DNA of 64,000 nucleotides from Pseudomonas tritici (lineage in GTDB: Bacteria; Pseudomonadota; Gammaproteobacteria; Pseudomonadales; Pseudomonadaceae): NCBI RefSeq assembly GCF_014268275.3, contig NZ_CP077084.1, forward strand, positions 4,836,001 through 4,900,000, written 5' to 3'. The notes under the pieces were generated by a model. That model saw only the letters and a list, made by a program, of their open reading frames with translations, ran no database searches and had not been told where the DNA came from. This document shows, piece after piece, positions 16,335 to 25,056 of the stretch (within the stretch, counting starts at the first letter, position 1; each line of letters begins with the position of its first letter). Position numbers and translations under genes: made by a program.

Positions 16335-16351
16335 GTACCACTTTTGTACCA
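16335..16351. repeat. GTACCA-N5-GTACCA pair after the second dusA core
   Basis: Same two words, same 11-base period and same 50-base offset from the core as at 14692. This strengthens the reading of both cores as attachment sites of related elements. Confidence 0.55.
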
Positions 16352-16463
16352 GTACTACTTCCAAGCAGTGACGCCATGTTACTCACGACAGGCGGCAATC
16401 GGCCAAAAGCAGTCACTGCGCGGATGCTGAATGGGAAGCGGTGGGCGTCTGGTGTTATGTGGG

Positions 16464-16490
16464 TTCAAATCTCTCTTTCACCGCCAAATT
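16464..16490 (+). repeat. inverted partial copy of the tRNA-Ser 3' end
   Basis: TTCAAATCTCTCTTTCACCG followed by CCAAATT matches the tRNA-Ser 3' end and flank (reverse strand of 54137-54165) with two mismatches, but in opposite orientation to the attL and attR cores. The upstream bases do not complete a tRNA. It is followed by a CCATGGGA-containing stretch like the prophage arms. Probably a remnant of another element's attachment site. Confidence 0.55.
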
Positions 16491-16731
16491 CAGAAAACGC
16501 AAATCCATGATTTTCCTAGAGAAAGTCGGGTTTTTTTGGGTTTTTACGTCCAAAAAAATAGCCCCATAGGACCACCATGGGACTGGTGCTTCTTTTTGGT
16601 GCGCTTTTGGGTCGCCAGATAGGGGGCAATTGCTTTCTCTGTGAACTTAGTGCTAAACCCACTACTCGTTACAGAAGGGGGCCACTTCGTATGCCCCGTC
16701 TTCAACTGTTTGAAAGCTTGGGTAGGAAGTC

Positions 16732-16965
16732 ATGTTTGGCGCCAGTAACAAAAGTCATCCCGCAGAGAGCCGGTCTGCTCATTCACTCGCCGGGATTGCG
16801 CACGCAGCCACCGCATTTGAAGCACGGGATTGTGAGATTCTCACGCGTGAGTTGATATTGAATCTTCATGAAGAAGAGACAATTTCCGGACTCGACGCTG
16901 ATAACCTACGAATCCTGAGCAAAGTGGCGCTTGAAAAGCGTCTCTTTGAAATTGCGAACTTGTAA
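16732..16965 (+). CDS. small hypothetical phage protein
   Basis: A 77-residue, mostly helical product (AHAATAFEARDCEILTRELI, then acidic and leucine-rich residues). The ATG has AGGAAG 5 bases upstream. No domain is recognised. A terminator-like hairpin follows at 17028. The 241 bases before it hold the tRNA-like remnant arm and no clear gene. Confidence 0.5.
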   Translation: MFGASNKSHPAESRSAHSLAGIAHAATAFEARDCEILTRELILNLHEEETISGLDADNLRILSKVALEKRLFEIANL

Positions 16966-17027
16966 GATTTTCGCATTGCCTGAATCGACATAACGCGCCC
17001 TATGTTCAATGGCCCCCCACACCAAGG

Positions 17028-17049
17028 CTCGCTCCGGCGGGCTTTTTTG
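17028..17049 (+). terminator. probable terminator
   Basis: Stem GCTCGC/GCGGGC (one G-T pair) with loop TCCG, followed by TTTTTT. It closes the small gene ending at 16965. Confidence 0.6.
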
Positions 17050-17115
17050 CGTTTGGTGGATACCAGGGGTCTGGTCTACCATTCCCGCAGGCCATAACCG
17101 CTAAGGACGAGAGAC

Positions 17116-17406
17116 GTGTCGCTACCCATCACCGCACGGCAGATGAATGCGCTAAGGGCGCTGCAGCGCAAGGACCCGGATCTGGGCGAGCTGGCCACCG
17201 CCATCGCGCTGGCCTTCGATGCCACGATGATTGAGAACCCGCATATGGCGCGCTTGATCCTGGAGAAGACCTGCCGGCGCATGGTCGCCAAGGAACCCGG
17301 CAGTCAAGAAGCCATGATCCAGCACTTGGTGACATTCGGTAAGTTGAATTGCCTGACGCCCACGCAGGTAAGCGACTTTACCGATCGAGTCAGGAGGCAC
17401 GGTTAA
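17116..17406 (+). CDS. hypothetical phage protein
   Basis: A 96-residue helical protein without recognised domain (begins MSLPITARQMNALRALQRKD). The start is GTG, preceded by AAGGACGAGAGAC. GC content resembles the phage core. It lies alone between a terminator and the AT-rich array B. Function unknown. Confidence 0.55.
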   Translation: MSLPITARQMNALRALQRKDPDLGELATAIALAFDATMIENPHMARLILEKTCRRMVAKEPGSQEAMIQHLVTFGKLNCLTPTQVSDFTDRVRRHG

Positions 17407-17739
17407 TCATTCACAACGGAATTCACGAAGAAGCACTGCGCGCCTGGTTGAGGGTCGCGCGGATTTCGTGTGGAGCGGTGAACGAATCTGAAACTGTGTA
17501 CCACTTCCCCCCGTAAATCATCACTTCTATCGGGCGGTACCTATCACCACGCTGACGCTCTGGCTCAAGGCTCTTGTCGATCCCATCCCGACACCACTGA
17601 CAAGCACATCTTAGCGGTGACAGCGATGTGCGAGAAAGCGTTCGCGCATGATCATTACGAGTGCATAAAGAAGCGCGCGCAGGCGCCGCGTGTATAGCGG
17701 TTGCGTTTTTTTGGGTTCGACATCGGAAAAAGGTAAGAC
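17407..17739. other. non-coding stretch
   Basis: No open frame with a plausible start and ribosome binding site. A frame without a start runs to TAG at 17695-17697 and could be a decayed gene end (…YECIKKRAQAPRV). Confidence 0.35.
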
Positions 17740-17945
17740 AAGCAATTTCAGCTACTGAATCGGCTATAACCCTTGATTTCTAAGGCTTTGAGGGTGAAGC
17801 AGAAAGGTAATATCTAAGTAATAAATAGGTTATATAATTACTTCTATGAAAGGTAATATCAAAAGAAGATAAAACCCTTTAAAATCAGCATATTAATAAA
17901 ATATTACTTCATGAATTACTAAAAATAACTTATTTAAGTAATTCA
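17740..17945. repeat. AT-rich GTAAT array B
   Basis: Resembles array A at 14100-14315: repeated GGTAAT/AAGTAAT/ATTACTT words, the shared AAAACCCTTTAAAA at 17871-17884 and the same order of features around it. The two arrays are 3.6 kb apart in direct orientation. Confidence 0.55.
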
Positions 17946-18513
17946 CGAACCCCAATGAATTCGGGGCTTCCAGGCGTTTGCCTACCACCATATTTCCTAA
18001 TTACTCTTTTCCGACGCCTTTCCTGAAAACACCTACAAGCATCACCAACCCCCTTCAGCAATCCCCCTACCTTCGCAGGGTTCCGCAGGTTCCCCCCCCT
18101 CCCAAAACGCCAACCAGACGCCCAGCCGAAGCCGCCGAGAGAGGTCCGCAGGGGCGCAGAAAAAACGACCCATTTAGCCCGCAGGCGAGGTGGGGGGACG
18201 ACGGCGCGCGCCGGCCTGAGAAGCACGTCACTGCCCCGCTGTGGCACGCCTGTAGCCCGACTTGTGGCACGCCAAATCTCCACATTGTCGGCAACTCCCT
18301 GGGGGCGAACCACGCAGCCCAGAAACCCCGTGTTTATTGGGCCGAGGAGCCGCTTTGGCTTGCCGTGACACCCTTCAAATGCTATGTTGAACTGGGTTTT
18401 TTCATGCTGTTGAAGAGCAAATTTTCATCTATCCCTGCTTACTTTTTCTGATCCAACGCTCCCTCCCCCTACAGTTCGTCGCCACAAATCGCGTCATGGG
18501 CAAACCTCATCTA
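17946..18513. other. 568 bases without a recognised gene
   Basis: Long open frames exist on both strands (up to 157 codons) but they are proline- and arginine-rich and lack ribosome binding sites. The segment contains CCCC-AATGAATT-CGGGG near 17950 and two close GTGGCACGCC words near 18241-18272. It may be a decayed region or encode an RNA. Confidence 0.35.
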
Positions 18514-18529
18514 CTGTATGCACATACAG
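18514..18529. promoter_or_regulatory. LexA (SOS) box
   Basis: CTGTATGCACATACAG fits the LexA consensus CTGT-N8-ACAG with the usual AT pairs inside the half-sites. It lies 16 bases before the following ATG, so repression would block transcription start. It predicts DNA-damage induction of the next two genes. Confidence 0.8.
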
Positions 18530-18545
18530 TACTGGATTCGCCCCC

Positions 18546-18884
18546 ATGAATAACGATGAAGACACCCTCGGCTGGCTTGGCCTCCCTACCCCATTGCAAA
18601 TGTACCGGCAGCACTGCCGCCTCCTGGAGAACGAGATCCGGGACCTGAATGTGCAACTGCGCAAAGCGCGGGAGGATGTCTTCGGAATCAGTCAGATGCT
18701 GCTGGCTACCCAGGCGAAGAACGCCGAGTTCGCTGGATACCTCCGTCAGAGAGGCGGCGAAGCGGCTGAGATGCGCAAGCAGATCGACACCCTGACGACG
18801 TCACTGAGGGTCAGTCAGCGTGAAGCCGAAGGCCTGAAGCGAATCGTCAACGAGATGAGACCTCGACCAACCACGATTGTCTAA
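18546..18884 (+). CDS. coiled-coil hypothetical protein in a LexA-controlled operon
   Basis: A 112-residue protein, mostly one long coiled coil (about residues 18-105: ENEIRDLNVQLRKAREDVFG and following heptads). No enzyme motif. It is directly downstream of a LexA box and 25 bases before the HMCES gene, so it should be made during the SOS response. A role as a small DNA-repair or replication accessory protein is a guess. Confidence 0.7.
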   Translation: MNNDEDTLGWLGLPTPLQMYRQHCRLLENEIRDLNVQLRKAREDVFGISQMLLATQAKNAEFAGYLRQRGGEAAEMRKQIDTLTTSLRVSQREAEGLKRIVNEMRPRPTTIV

Positions 18885-18909
18885 GATCAAATGGAAGGAG
18901 GGCTTGGCT

Positions 18910-19590
18910 ATGTGCGGAAGGCTGTCGCAGTACAGGGGAATCCACGACTTCGTTGCGGCGCTGAGCATGCCCAACGCCCTGGGAAACTCGGTGGGTGACC
19001 AACCTATCGAGCGGTACAACGTTGCTCCGACGACCCAGGTGGCATTGCTGCACCTGCAAGGTGAACTGCTGCATGCTGATCCAGTTCGCTGGGGGTGGCG
19101 ACCGCATTGGGCGAAAGACCGCGCCGCACCGATCAACGCACGCGTCGAGAAGGTCGCCCACGGTCCATTCTTCCGGGCGATCTGGCCGCACCGTGCGATC
19201 ACGCCTATCGACAATTGGTTTGAATGGGTGGATGAAGGTGGACCGAAGAAACAGCCCTACCTGATCCGCAGGCGGGACGGCGCGCCGATCCTGTGCGCCG
19301 CCATCGGCCAATTACCAGACGCCGATGAAGGCCCAGGCGAGCATGACGGCTTTGTGATCATCACCGCCGACAGTGCCGGTGGCATGGTGGACATTCACGA
19401 CCGAAGGCCCGTGGTACTGACGCCGGATCTTGCCCGCGAATGGCTGGACCCGGCAACGCTTAAAGAGCGTGCCGAGCAGATGGTGTTGCACCAGGGCGAG
19501 CCGGCCGAGGCCTTTGAATGGTTCAAGGTCAGCACCGCCGTGGGCAACGTGAGGAATAAGGACGCCTGTTTGATTGAGCCAGTGCCCTAG
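18910..19590 (+). CDS. HMCES/YedK (SRAP) DNA-protein crosslink protein
   Basis: Shields abasic sites in single-stranded DNA by a thiazolidine crosslink through its N-terminal cysteine. The 226-residue protein has Cys2 right after the start methionine, INARVE (Asn76, Arg78), Glu105 in WFEW and His163 in DIHDRRPVVL, the catalytic set known from YedK. The ATG is set by the need for Cys2; upstream in-frame starts would destroy it. It forms an operon with the LexA-controlled coiled-coil gene. Phage-borne copies may protect replicating phage DNA. Confidence 0.92.
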   Translation: MCGRLSQYRGIHDFVAALSMPNALGNSVGDQPIERYNVAPTTQVALLHLQGELLHADPVRWGWRPHWAKDRAAPINARVEKVAHGPFFRAIWPHRAITPIDNWFEWVDEGGPKKQPYLIRRRDGAPILCAAIGQLPDADEGPGEHDGFVIITADSAGGMVDIHDRRPVVLTPDLAREWLDPATLKERAEQMVLHQGEPAEAFEWFKVSTAVGNVRNKDACLIEPVP

Positions 19591-19791
19591 ACGCCCCCCA
19601 TTCCTCTGACTTCCGCAGCCGCTCCCGCTTGCCGTAATGCCATGCAAGCACGAAGTTTAAGTGGTATTTTTCACGCGCAAAGAGCTAAAAGTCCCGGTTT
19701 CAGACGTCAATTTTTTCGGCGTAACAATTCACTCCACGGACATAAAAAGCATATTGAGTATGCAATTTGACTCACATAGGGAGATTCACCA

Positions 19792-20181
19792 ATGGAGCAA
19801 GACAACTTTCACGCAAACGTTCAGTACGATGACTTCACAGGCACTGCGGCAGCTGATCACCATGACACGAAGGATATTTCCAAGTATCTCTCCGCTAAGG
19901 GGTTGATAAACGAAGGGGAGTTCCTCGTTGGTATTGAAGCGTACGCAACAGAACTCATGAGCACCCCTAAAGTAACCGACGTCGATGTCACCGTGCTTTT
20001 GACTAAGTACGAGGGCCACGACAATGTCCAAGCTGCTGTGGATAGCGGCGAACCACTGAAGGTCCGCAGGGTTAAATTTGAAATGCCCTTGACGGACTTT
20101 TTCACACTCTTCAAGCGTTTCAAAATTTCCATTTCCAGTCACGGAATGATAAATAATCGCGATATCAGTTTCGACAGCTGA
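19792..20181 (+). CDS. hypothetical phage protein
   Basis: A 129-residue protein with an acidic, histidine-containing N-terminus and a basic 'FFTLFKRFKISISSHG' end. AGGGAGA is 6 bases before the ATG. It ends 16 bases before the convergent portal gene. No domain is recognised. It is AT-richer than the structural genes, so probably accessory. Confidence 0.6.
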   Translation: MEQDNFHANVQYDDFTGTAAADHHDTKDISKYLSAKGLINEGEFLVGIEAYATELMSTPKVTDVDVTVLLTKYEGHDNVQAAVDSGEPLKVRRVKFEMPLTDFFTLFKRFKISISSHGMINNRDISFDS

Positions 20182-20196
20182 CCAACGCGCCCCAGC

Positions 20197-21246
20197 CTAA
20201 ACCGCCGGGGCCAACTCATACGGTTTGAACCGCATTACCTCTTCACCAAGCCAGTCATTCACCTGCGCCATACGCGCCTGAATCGGCTCCAGTTCATTGG
20301 CTGCATATATCTGCGCCGCCTCCCTAATCGACCCAAACCCTCCCGCGTTCTGCGGCACGATACCCATCAGCTGCGGCGGAATGCGTAAGCTGGCCAACAC
20401 GTCGTCGCGGGTCTGGTTTTTGATCGAGTTGAATTCATCCTTGGCCGTCACTTCGCTTACCGGGATGATCTGCAACCCGTCCTTTTTGCCGTTCGGCGAG
20501 TACACGAACAGGTTGCGGAAGTTGCCAGGCCCCTTGGAGTCCTTCAGCGCTTTGCGCAGTGAGTCGACGTCCGATTCGTTCTGCGCGGCGTCGGTCATGT
20601 AGAGGATGAAGCCGGCATGGCTGCCGTTCTCGTAGTACTTGCGTCGAAACAGCGTGGCCGATTCATTCAGCAGCGCCGACTGCAAGGCGCTGATCCACTC
20701 GGGCAGGCCGTACACCTCCTGATGCAGATCAGCTTCCCGCAGATGGAACACGGTACCAGGCTCAAACTCGTGCTCTTCTTTCCAGCCTTGGACCATGAAC
20801 TGCCGGCCATCCTTACCGGAGCGCATGTATTTCGCCAGCGTCGGTACTAGCTCACGCACCGGCCCGAGCAATGAGCGCCGCCCTTCCAGGTAGCCGTTTC
20901 CCAAACACAGGAAGTCCAGGGCGAACTGTTCGAACGCCGCGCGCGACAGCAACCGATGCGGGATAAAGGTCTTGCTCAGCAGGTTGCGCTTGAACATCAG
21001 ACCCGAATGCAGATGCACACTGGAACCCACCGACCGCGCCAGGCCATCCAGCGACAGCGGCGGCTCGTACCAACGCCCGTTAAACCAGCATTCCAGATAA
21101 TCAAACACCTCCCGACCACTCAGCACCGGTGAAGGATCGCCAAAGCTGAATGCCTCCATCTTGCTGTCACTGCGCGGAATAAATTCCTGCGTTGCAACCG
21201 AGGAAGCCTGAGCCACTTGCTTGGTATTTCTGCGGCGGTTCGACAT
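20197..21246 (-). CDS. Q: portal protein (P2 gpQ-like)
   Basis: Forms the dodecameric DNA gate at one capsid vertex. The 349-residue protein matches the PBSX/P2 portal family: 'RREVFDYLECWFNGRWYEPPLS'-like N-terminus, GNGYLE, and 'ASLRIPPQLMGIVPQNAGGF' near the C-terminus. The ATG (complement of 21244-21246) overlaps the terminase stop, as in P2 where P and Q are cotranscribed leftward. A longer in-frame start at 21327 is unlikely because it overlaps the terminase gene by 82 bases. Confidence 0.93.
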   Translation of the reverse strand: MSNRRRNTKQVAQASSVATQEFIPRSDSKMEAFSFGDPSPVLSGREVFDYLECWFNGRWYEPPLSLDGLARSVGSSVHLHSGLMFKRNLLSKTFIPHRLLSRAAFEQFALDFLCLGNGYLEGRRSLLGPVRELVPTLAKYMRSGKDGRQFMVQGWKEEHEFEPGTVFHLREADLHQEVYGLPEWISALQSALLNESATLFRRKYYENGSHAGFILYMTDAAQNESDVDSLRKALKDSKGPGNFRNLFVYSPNGKKDGLQIIPVSEVTAKDEFNSIKNQTRDDVLASLRIPPQLMGIVPQNAGGFGSIREAAQIYAANELEPIQARMAQVNDWLGEEVMRFKPYELAPAV

Positions 21247-23003
21247 CAAAAAATCTCCATCCGCCCGGTGTTGGCAGTGGTCTGCCCCTCCAGCGGTTCG
21301 TTGTGCAATGCGTGAAAGAGCGCCCATGCCAGGTCGGCGTGGCCGGTGTTATCGTTGCGGCCAGCGGTGTAGGTGAATTGGCGACCGCCCGCAGTGATGG
21401 TTTTGCGGATCGCCATCAGCGACTGCGCCATGTCTGTCCAACCGGCGTCGAACTCCAGCCGGCCCCGGTGGATGACGTCGTAGGCCTTGAGCACCAGACG
21501 GGTCTTGACCTCGGGCGAGTAGCTGAACGTGGTGACATTGGGGAAGAATTGGCGCACCAGCTGCGCCACGCCGCTGCCCAGACCGGTGACATCGATTCCG
21601 ATGTACGTCACCCAGTAGCGGTCGCAGACGGCTTTGATCACGCTGGCCTGCGCCGCGAAGTCCATGCCTCGGAATTGGTGCCGCTCCAACACCCGAAACT
21701 TGCCACCTGGCACCAGCGGCGGCGCGACCACCACCAGGCCAGAGCAATCGCCGGTTTCCGCTGGGTCATAGCCCACCCACACCTGGCGGTCGCCGAACGG
21801 CCGCATGGCAAACGGCTTGTAGTCCTCGGCCCACTCAACCCAGCTGTCGACCATGCACGGCTGCAACACCGTCAGCGGGAAGATGCTCGCGCCGTCATCG
21901 ACAAATTCGCACATGAGCAGGTTGGCAAACGCTTCCGGGCTGTACTCCCGCCGCAGTTCTTCAATGTCGAACAGGTCGCAACCGCCCTGCTCCGCGTCGA
22001 GAATGGTGACGATCTGTCGCCACAACCGGTCTTCGCAGAACCTACCCTGCTGGAGCGCTCCGTGGGATACGTCGACTTTGGTGTGTTGCGCCGCCGGCTT
22101 GCCCTTGTTGAAGCGCTCGCCCGTCCAGAAGGTGTAGGCCTCATGGGCCATGGTCGACGGCGTCGAGAAGTAGGTTTTGCGCCACTTCTTGTGCATCGCC
22201 ATACCCGATGCAACCTTGTTCAGCTCCTCAAACTTGAACGTCCAGAAGAATTCGTCGAAGTAGAAATTGCCGTGGTAGCCCTGAGCCGTGCGCGCGTTGG
22301 TACCGAGAAAAAACAGTTCCGCGCCGTTCGGCAGCACGATGGGATCACCGGTCAGCTCGACGCCGATGACCTCGCGGGCAAACGCCTGGATGTACCCTCG
22401 GAACAGGTAGGCCTGATTCTTCGACGCCGACAAGAAAATCTGATTTCGCCCGGTTTCCAGCGCATCAATAAACGCCTCACGGGCGAAGTAGTAAGTGGCG
22501 CCGATCTGCCGGCTTTTGAGGATGACGCGGGTGCGCTGATTGCCCGCCCGGTGCCAGTCTTTCTGGTAGTCGAAACACCCATCGATAAACGCTTCGCGCA
22601 GCAGCTCGATCTGGTCTTCGCTGATGTCGTTTTTCGGGGTCTTTTTCTTCGGGCCTTCGTTGCGTTTTGCGAGGTTTGGGTTGAGTTCGGTTTCGGTACC
22701 GCCACCCTGGAAGCGCTGGATGCGAGCCTGTCGCTCCAACTGCCGGTGCAGCAGGTCGATCTCTTTGAAGTCCCCGCCGCTCTTGCCTTCCTTGAGGATC
22801 AACTGCACCAGACGCGCTTCCAGCGCCCCACCGATGCGCTCGACGTTATCCGCCCGGTCCCACTCGTCGCGGGCCTTCCAGCTGTGTAGCGTTTTTTCCT
22901 TTTCGCCCGTAGCCTCGGCAATCTCGCAGATACGCCAACCCATCCAATACAGGAACTTGGATTGGCGTCGGGGATCGATTGGGAGCAGTTCAGTCGTAGT
23001 CAT
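21246..23003 (-). CDS. P: terminase large (ATPase) subunit (P2 gpP-like)
   Basis: Motor that pumps DNA into proheads. The 585-residue protein has an N-terminal helix-turn-helix region ('RICEIAEATGEKEKTLHSWK'), a Walker A-like SRQIGATYY, Walker B FYFDEFFW and a C-terminal nuclease/RNase H-like fold with VWVGYDPAETGDCSG. It is the first gene leftward from the late promoter site at 23050 and overlaps the portal gene. Confidence 0.94.
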   Translation of the reverse strand: MTTTELLPIDPRRQSKFLYWMGWRICEIAEATGEKEKTLHSWKARDEWDRADNVERIGGALEARLVQLILKEGKSGGDFKEIDLLHRQLERQARIQRFQGGGTETELNPNLAKRNEGPKKKTPKNDISEDQIELLREAFIDGCFDYQKDWHRAGNQRTRVILKSRQIGATYYFAREAFIDALETGRNQIFLSASKNQAYLFRGYIQAFAREVIGVELTGDPIVLPNGAELFFLGTNARTAQGYHGNFYFDEFFWTFKFEELNKVASGMAMHKKWRKTYFSTPSTMAHEAYTFWTGERFNKGKPAAQHTKVDVSHGALQQGRFCEDRLWRQIVTILDAEQGGCDLFDIEELRREYSPEAFANLLMCEFVDDGASIFPLTVLQPCMVDSWVEWAEDYKPFAMRPFGDRQVWVGYDPAETGDCSGLVVVAPPLVPGGKFRVLERHQFRGMDFAAQASVIKAVCDRYWVTYIGIDVTGLGSGVAQLVRQFFPNVTTFSYSPEVKTRLVLKAYDVIHRGRLEFDAGWTDMAQSLMAIRKTITAGGRQFTYTAGRNDNTGHADLAWALFHALHNEPLEGQTTANTGRMEIF

Positions 23004-23049
23004 GGCCGCGATGCTGCCGCCCGCGCCTGCGAGTCAGTAGCGCCGCCCC

Positions 23050-23070
23050 TTGTAGTCCCGCTCTCTACAA
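23050..23070. promoter_or_regulatory. late-promoter activator site 1 (Ogr type)
   Basis: TTGTAG-N9-CTACAA, a perfect 6-bp inverted repeat over 21 bases between the divergent terminase and scaffold genes. Matching sites precede gene V and gene FI. P2 Ogr binds similar TGT/ACA dyads near -55 of late promoters. Confidence 0.75.
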
Positions 23071-23158
23071 TCCCGTCCCGTTGCCGCAACTCGCGCGCGT
23101 CACGACCATGCCCCTCATTGCAACGCACTTAGCGCCCAACGCATTGAGGATTCCCGGC

Positions 23159-23989
23159 ATGAAGAAATTCCGCAGTAATTGGTTCCGCGTCGCCGTCGAG
23201 GGCGCTACCTCTGACAAGCGCACCATCAAACGCAGCTGGCTGGAACAGGCGGCGAAGAACTTCAATCCAGCCACCTATGGTGCTCGCATCTGGCTGGAGC
23301 ACTTCCGCAGCCTGCTGCCCGACAGCCCTTTCAAGGCCTACGGTGACGTGCTCGCGGTCAAGACCGAAGAGGTGGAAATCAACGGCCAGAAGAAGCTGGC
23401 CCTGTTCGCCCAGGTCGAGCCGACGCCCGATTTGATCGCCATGAACAAGGCCAAGCAGAAGATTTACACCTCGATCGAAATCGACGACAGCTTCTCGGAC
23501 ACCGGCGAGGCCTACATCGTCGGCCTGGCGGTGACCGACTCCCCGGCCAGCCTGGGCACTGATGTACTGTCTTTCTCCGCGCAGAAGCCAGAATCCAGCC
23601 CATTCAAAGACCGTCATTATTCCGCGACGTCGATGTTCACCGAGGCGGTGGAAACCGAGTTGCAGTTTGAGGAAATCGAGGACAAACCCAGCCTCGGCGC
23701 CCAGCTCTTCAGCAAGGTGCAGGCACTGCTCGGCGGCAAACAGGCGAAGGACGACGCCGAGTTCGCGCAAATCGGCCAGGCCGTCGAAGCGATTGCCGAT
23801 CACGTCAAGGATCTGCCCGATCGGCTGGCTGCCGAGAAGAAATTCTCCGGCGAACTGAATACCAAGGTTGAGCAGCTCAGCAAAGACCTGGTCGAGCTGA
23901 AAACCACCCTTGGCAAAACCCAAGACCACTCCCAACCCCAGCGCCCACCGGTAACCGGCGGCGGCAAACAAGCCCTGGCTGAGTTCTGA
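23159..23989 (+). CDS. O: capsid scaffold/maturation protease (P2 gpO-like)
   Basis: Scaffold that shapes the prohead and cleaves the capsid protein. The 276-residue protein starts as MKKFRSNWFRVAVEGATSDK, like P2 gpO, followed by 'YGARIWLEHFRSLLPDSPFK' and 'KIYTSIEIDDSFSDTG' with the serine-protease region. The C-terminal third is a charged coiled coil serving as the scaffold. The start is the ATG at 23159 after GAGGA; an in-frame ATG at 23081 would add 26 atypical residues. Confidence 0.92.
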   Translation: MKKFRSNWFRVAVEGATSDKRTIKRSWLEQAAKNFNPATYGARIWLEHFRSLLPDSPFKAYGDVLAVKTEEVEINGQKKLALFAQVEPTPDLIAMNKAKQKIYTSIEIDDSFSDTGEAYIVGLAVTDSPASLGTDVLSFSAQKPESSPFKDRHYSATSMFTEAVETELQFEEIEDKPSLGAQLFSKVQALLGGKQAKDDAEFAQIGQAVEAIADHVKDLPDRLAAEKKFSGELNTKVEQLSKDLVELKTTLGKTQDHSQPQRPPVTGGGKQALAEF

Positions 23990-24029
23990 CCTGCGGCCTA
24001 CACCGCCCAGCCCACTATCGGAGACACCC

Positions 24030-25052
24030 ATGCGTAACGACACTCGAAAACTCTTCACCGGCTACCTCAGCCAGGTCGCACTGCTCAACGGCGTTGAAAC
24101 GGCCACAGCCACATTCAGCGTCGACCCAACCATCCAGCAGCGCCTGGAAACCAAGATTCAGGAGTCGAGCGAGTTCCTGACCAAGGTTAACGTCATCGGC
24201 GTTGATGAACAGGAAGGCGAAAAGGTCGGACTGGGCGTGGGCGGCACCGTTGCCAGCCGTACCAACACCAACGTCAAAAAACGTGAGCCGCGCAGCATCG
24301 GCACTCTGTCGAGCGATAAGTACAAGGCCGAGCAGACCGACTTCGATACCTTCGTCAGTTACAAACAGCTCGACGCCTGGGCCAAGTTCCCGGACTTCCA
24401 AACCCGCCTGTCCAGCGCCATCGCCCAACGTCAGGCGCTCGACCGTATCCAGATCGGCTTCTACGGCACTTCGGCTGCCGAGCAGACCGACCGCACTGCG
24501 CACCCACTGCTGGAAGACGTCAACATCGGGTGGCTCCAGCAGTACCGCACCCACGCACCCGACCGTGTGCTGAAGGAAGGTGCCGTCGCCGGCAAGATCA
24601 CCATTGGCAAAGCCGGCGACTTCAAGAACATCGACGCCCTGGTCTACGACGCCATCCAGTTGCTCGACCCTTGGTACCGCCGCAACCCTGGTTTGGTGGT
24701 GCTGACCGGCCGCGAGCTGGTCCACGACAAGTTCCTGGCCCTGGTCAACAAAGACCAGGACGCGACCAACACCCTGGCGAGCGACCTGATCATCTCGCAA
24801 CGCCGCGTCGGTGGTTTGCCGCTGTACGAGGTGCCGTACATCCCCGAAGGCACGATCCTCATCACCACCTTCGCCAACCTGTCGGTGTACTGGCAGATCG
24901 GCGGGCGGCGGCGCTACCTCAAGGAAGAGCCGGAGTGGAACCGCGTCAGCAACTTCGAATCGTCGAACGAGGCCTATGTGGTCGAGGAATACGGCCTGGG
25001 CTGCCTGCTGGAAAACATCACCCCAGTCGAAGACGCCGGCGGCGAGGGTTAA
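24030..25052 (+). CDS. N: major capsid protein (P2 gpN-like)
   Basis: Shell protein of the head, 340 residues, P2 gpN family: begins MRNDTRKLFTGYLSQVA, carries 'FLTKVNVIGVDEQEGEKVG' (the region cut by the protease precedes it) and GLGCLLEN near the C-terminus. CGGAGAC lies 9 bases before the ATG. It follows the scaffold gene by 40 bases and the endonuclease gene starts 4 bases later. Confidence 0.94.
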   Translation: MRNDTRKLFTGYLSQVALLNGVETATATFSVDPTIQQRLETKIQESSEFLTKVNVIGVDEQEGEKVGLGVGGTVASRTNTNVKKREPRSIGTLSSDKYKAEQTDFDTFVSYKQLDAWAKFPDFQTRLSSAIAQRQALDRIQIGFYGTSAAEQTDRTAHPLLEDVNIGWLQQYRTHAPDRVLKEGAVAGKITIGKAGDFKNIDALVYDAIQLLDPWYRRNPGLVVLTGRELVHDKFLALVNKDQDATNTLASDLIISQRRVGGLPLYEVPYIPEGTILITTFANLSVYWQIGGRRRYLKEEPEWNRVSNFESSNEAYVVEEYGLGCLLENITPVEDAGGEG

Positions 25053-25056
25053 TCCC

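Noticed and set aside
16420..16490. Complete tRNA gene on the plus strand
   Set aside because: Only the 3' part matches tRNA-Ser; the upstream bases do not form D or anticodon arms.
14100..17945. Possible CRISPR array in the repeated GTAAT blocks
   Set aside because: Repeats are short, irregular and not separated by equal spacers; no cas genes.
18241..18280. Possible structured RNA with two GTGGCACGCC words
   Set aside because: No stable long hairpin or known RNA family could be made out by eye.
17930..18451. Overlapping 127- and 157-codon frames in the left prophage region
   Set aside because: Proline/arginine-rich in both directions without ribosome binding sites; likely non-coding.
21192..22889. 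565-codon open frame opposite the terminase gene
   Set aside because: High-GC antisense shadow: the terminase on the other strand has clear family motifs and this frame has no plausible start or domain.
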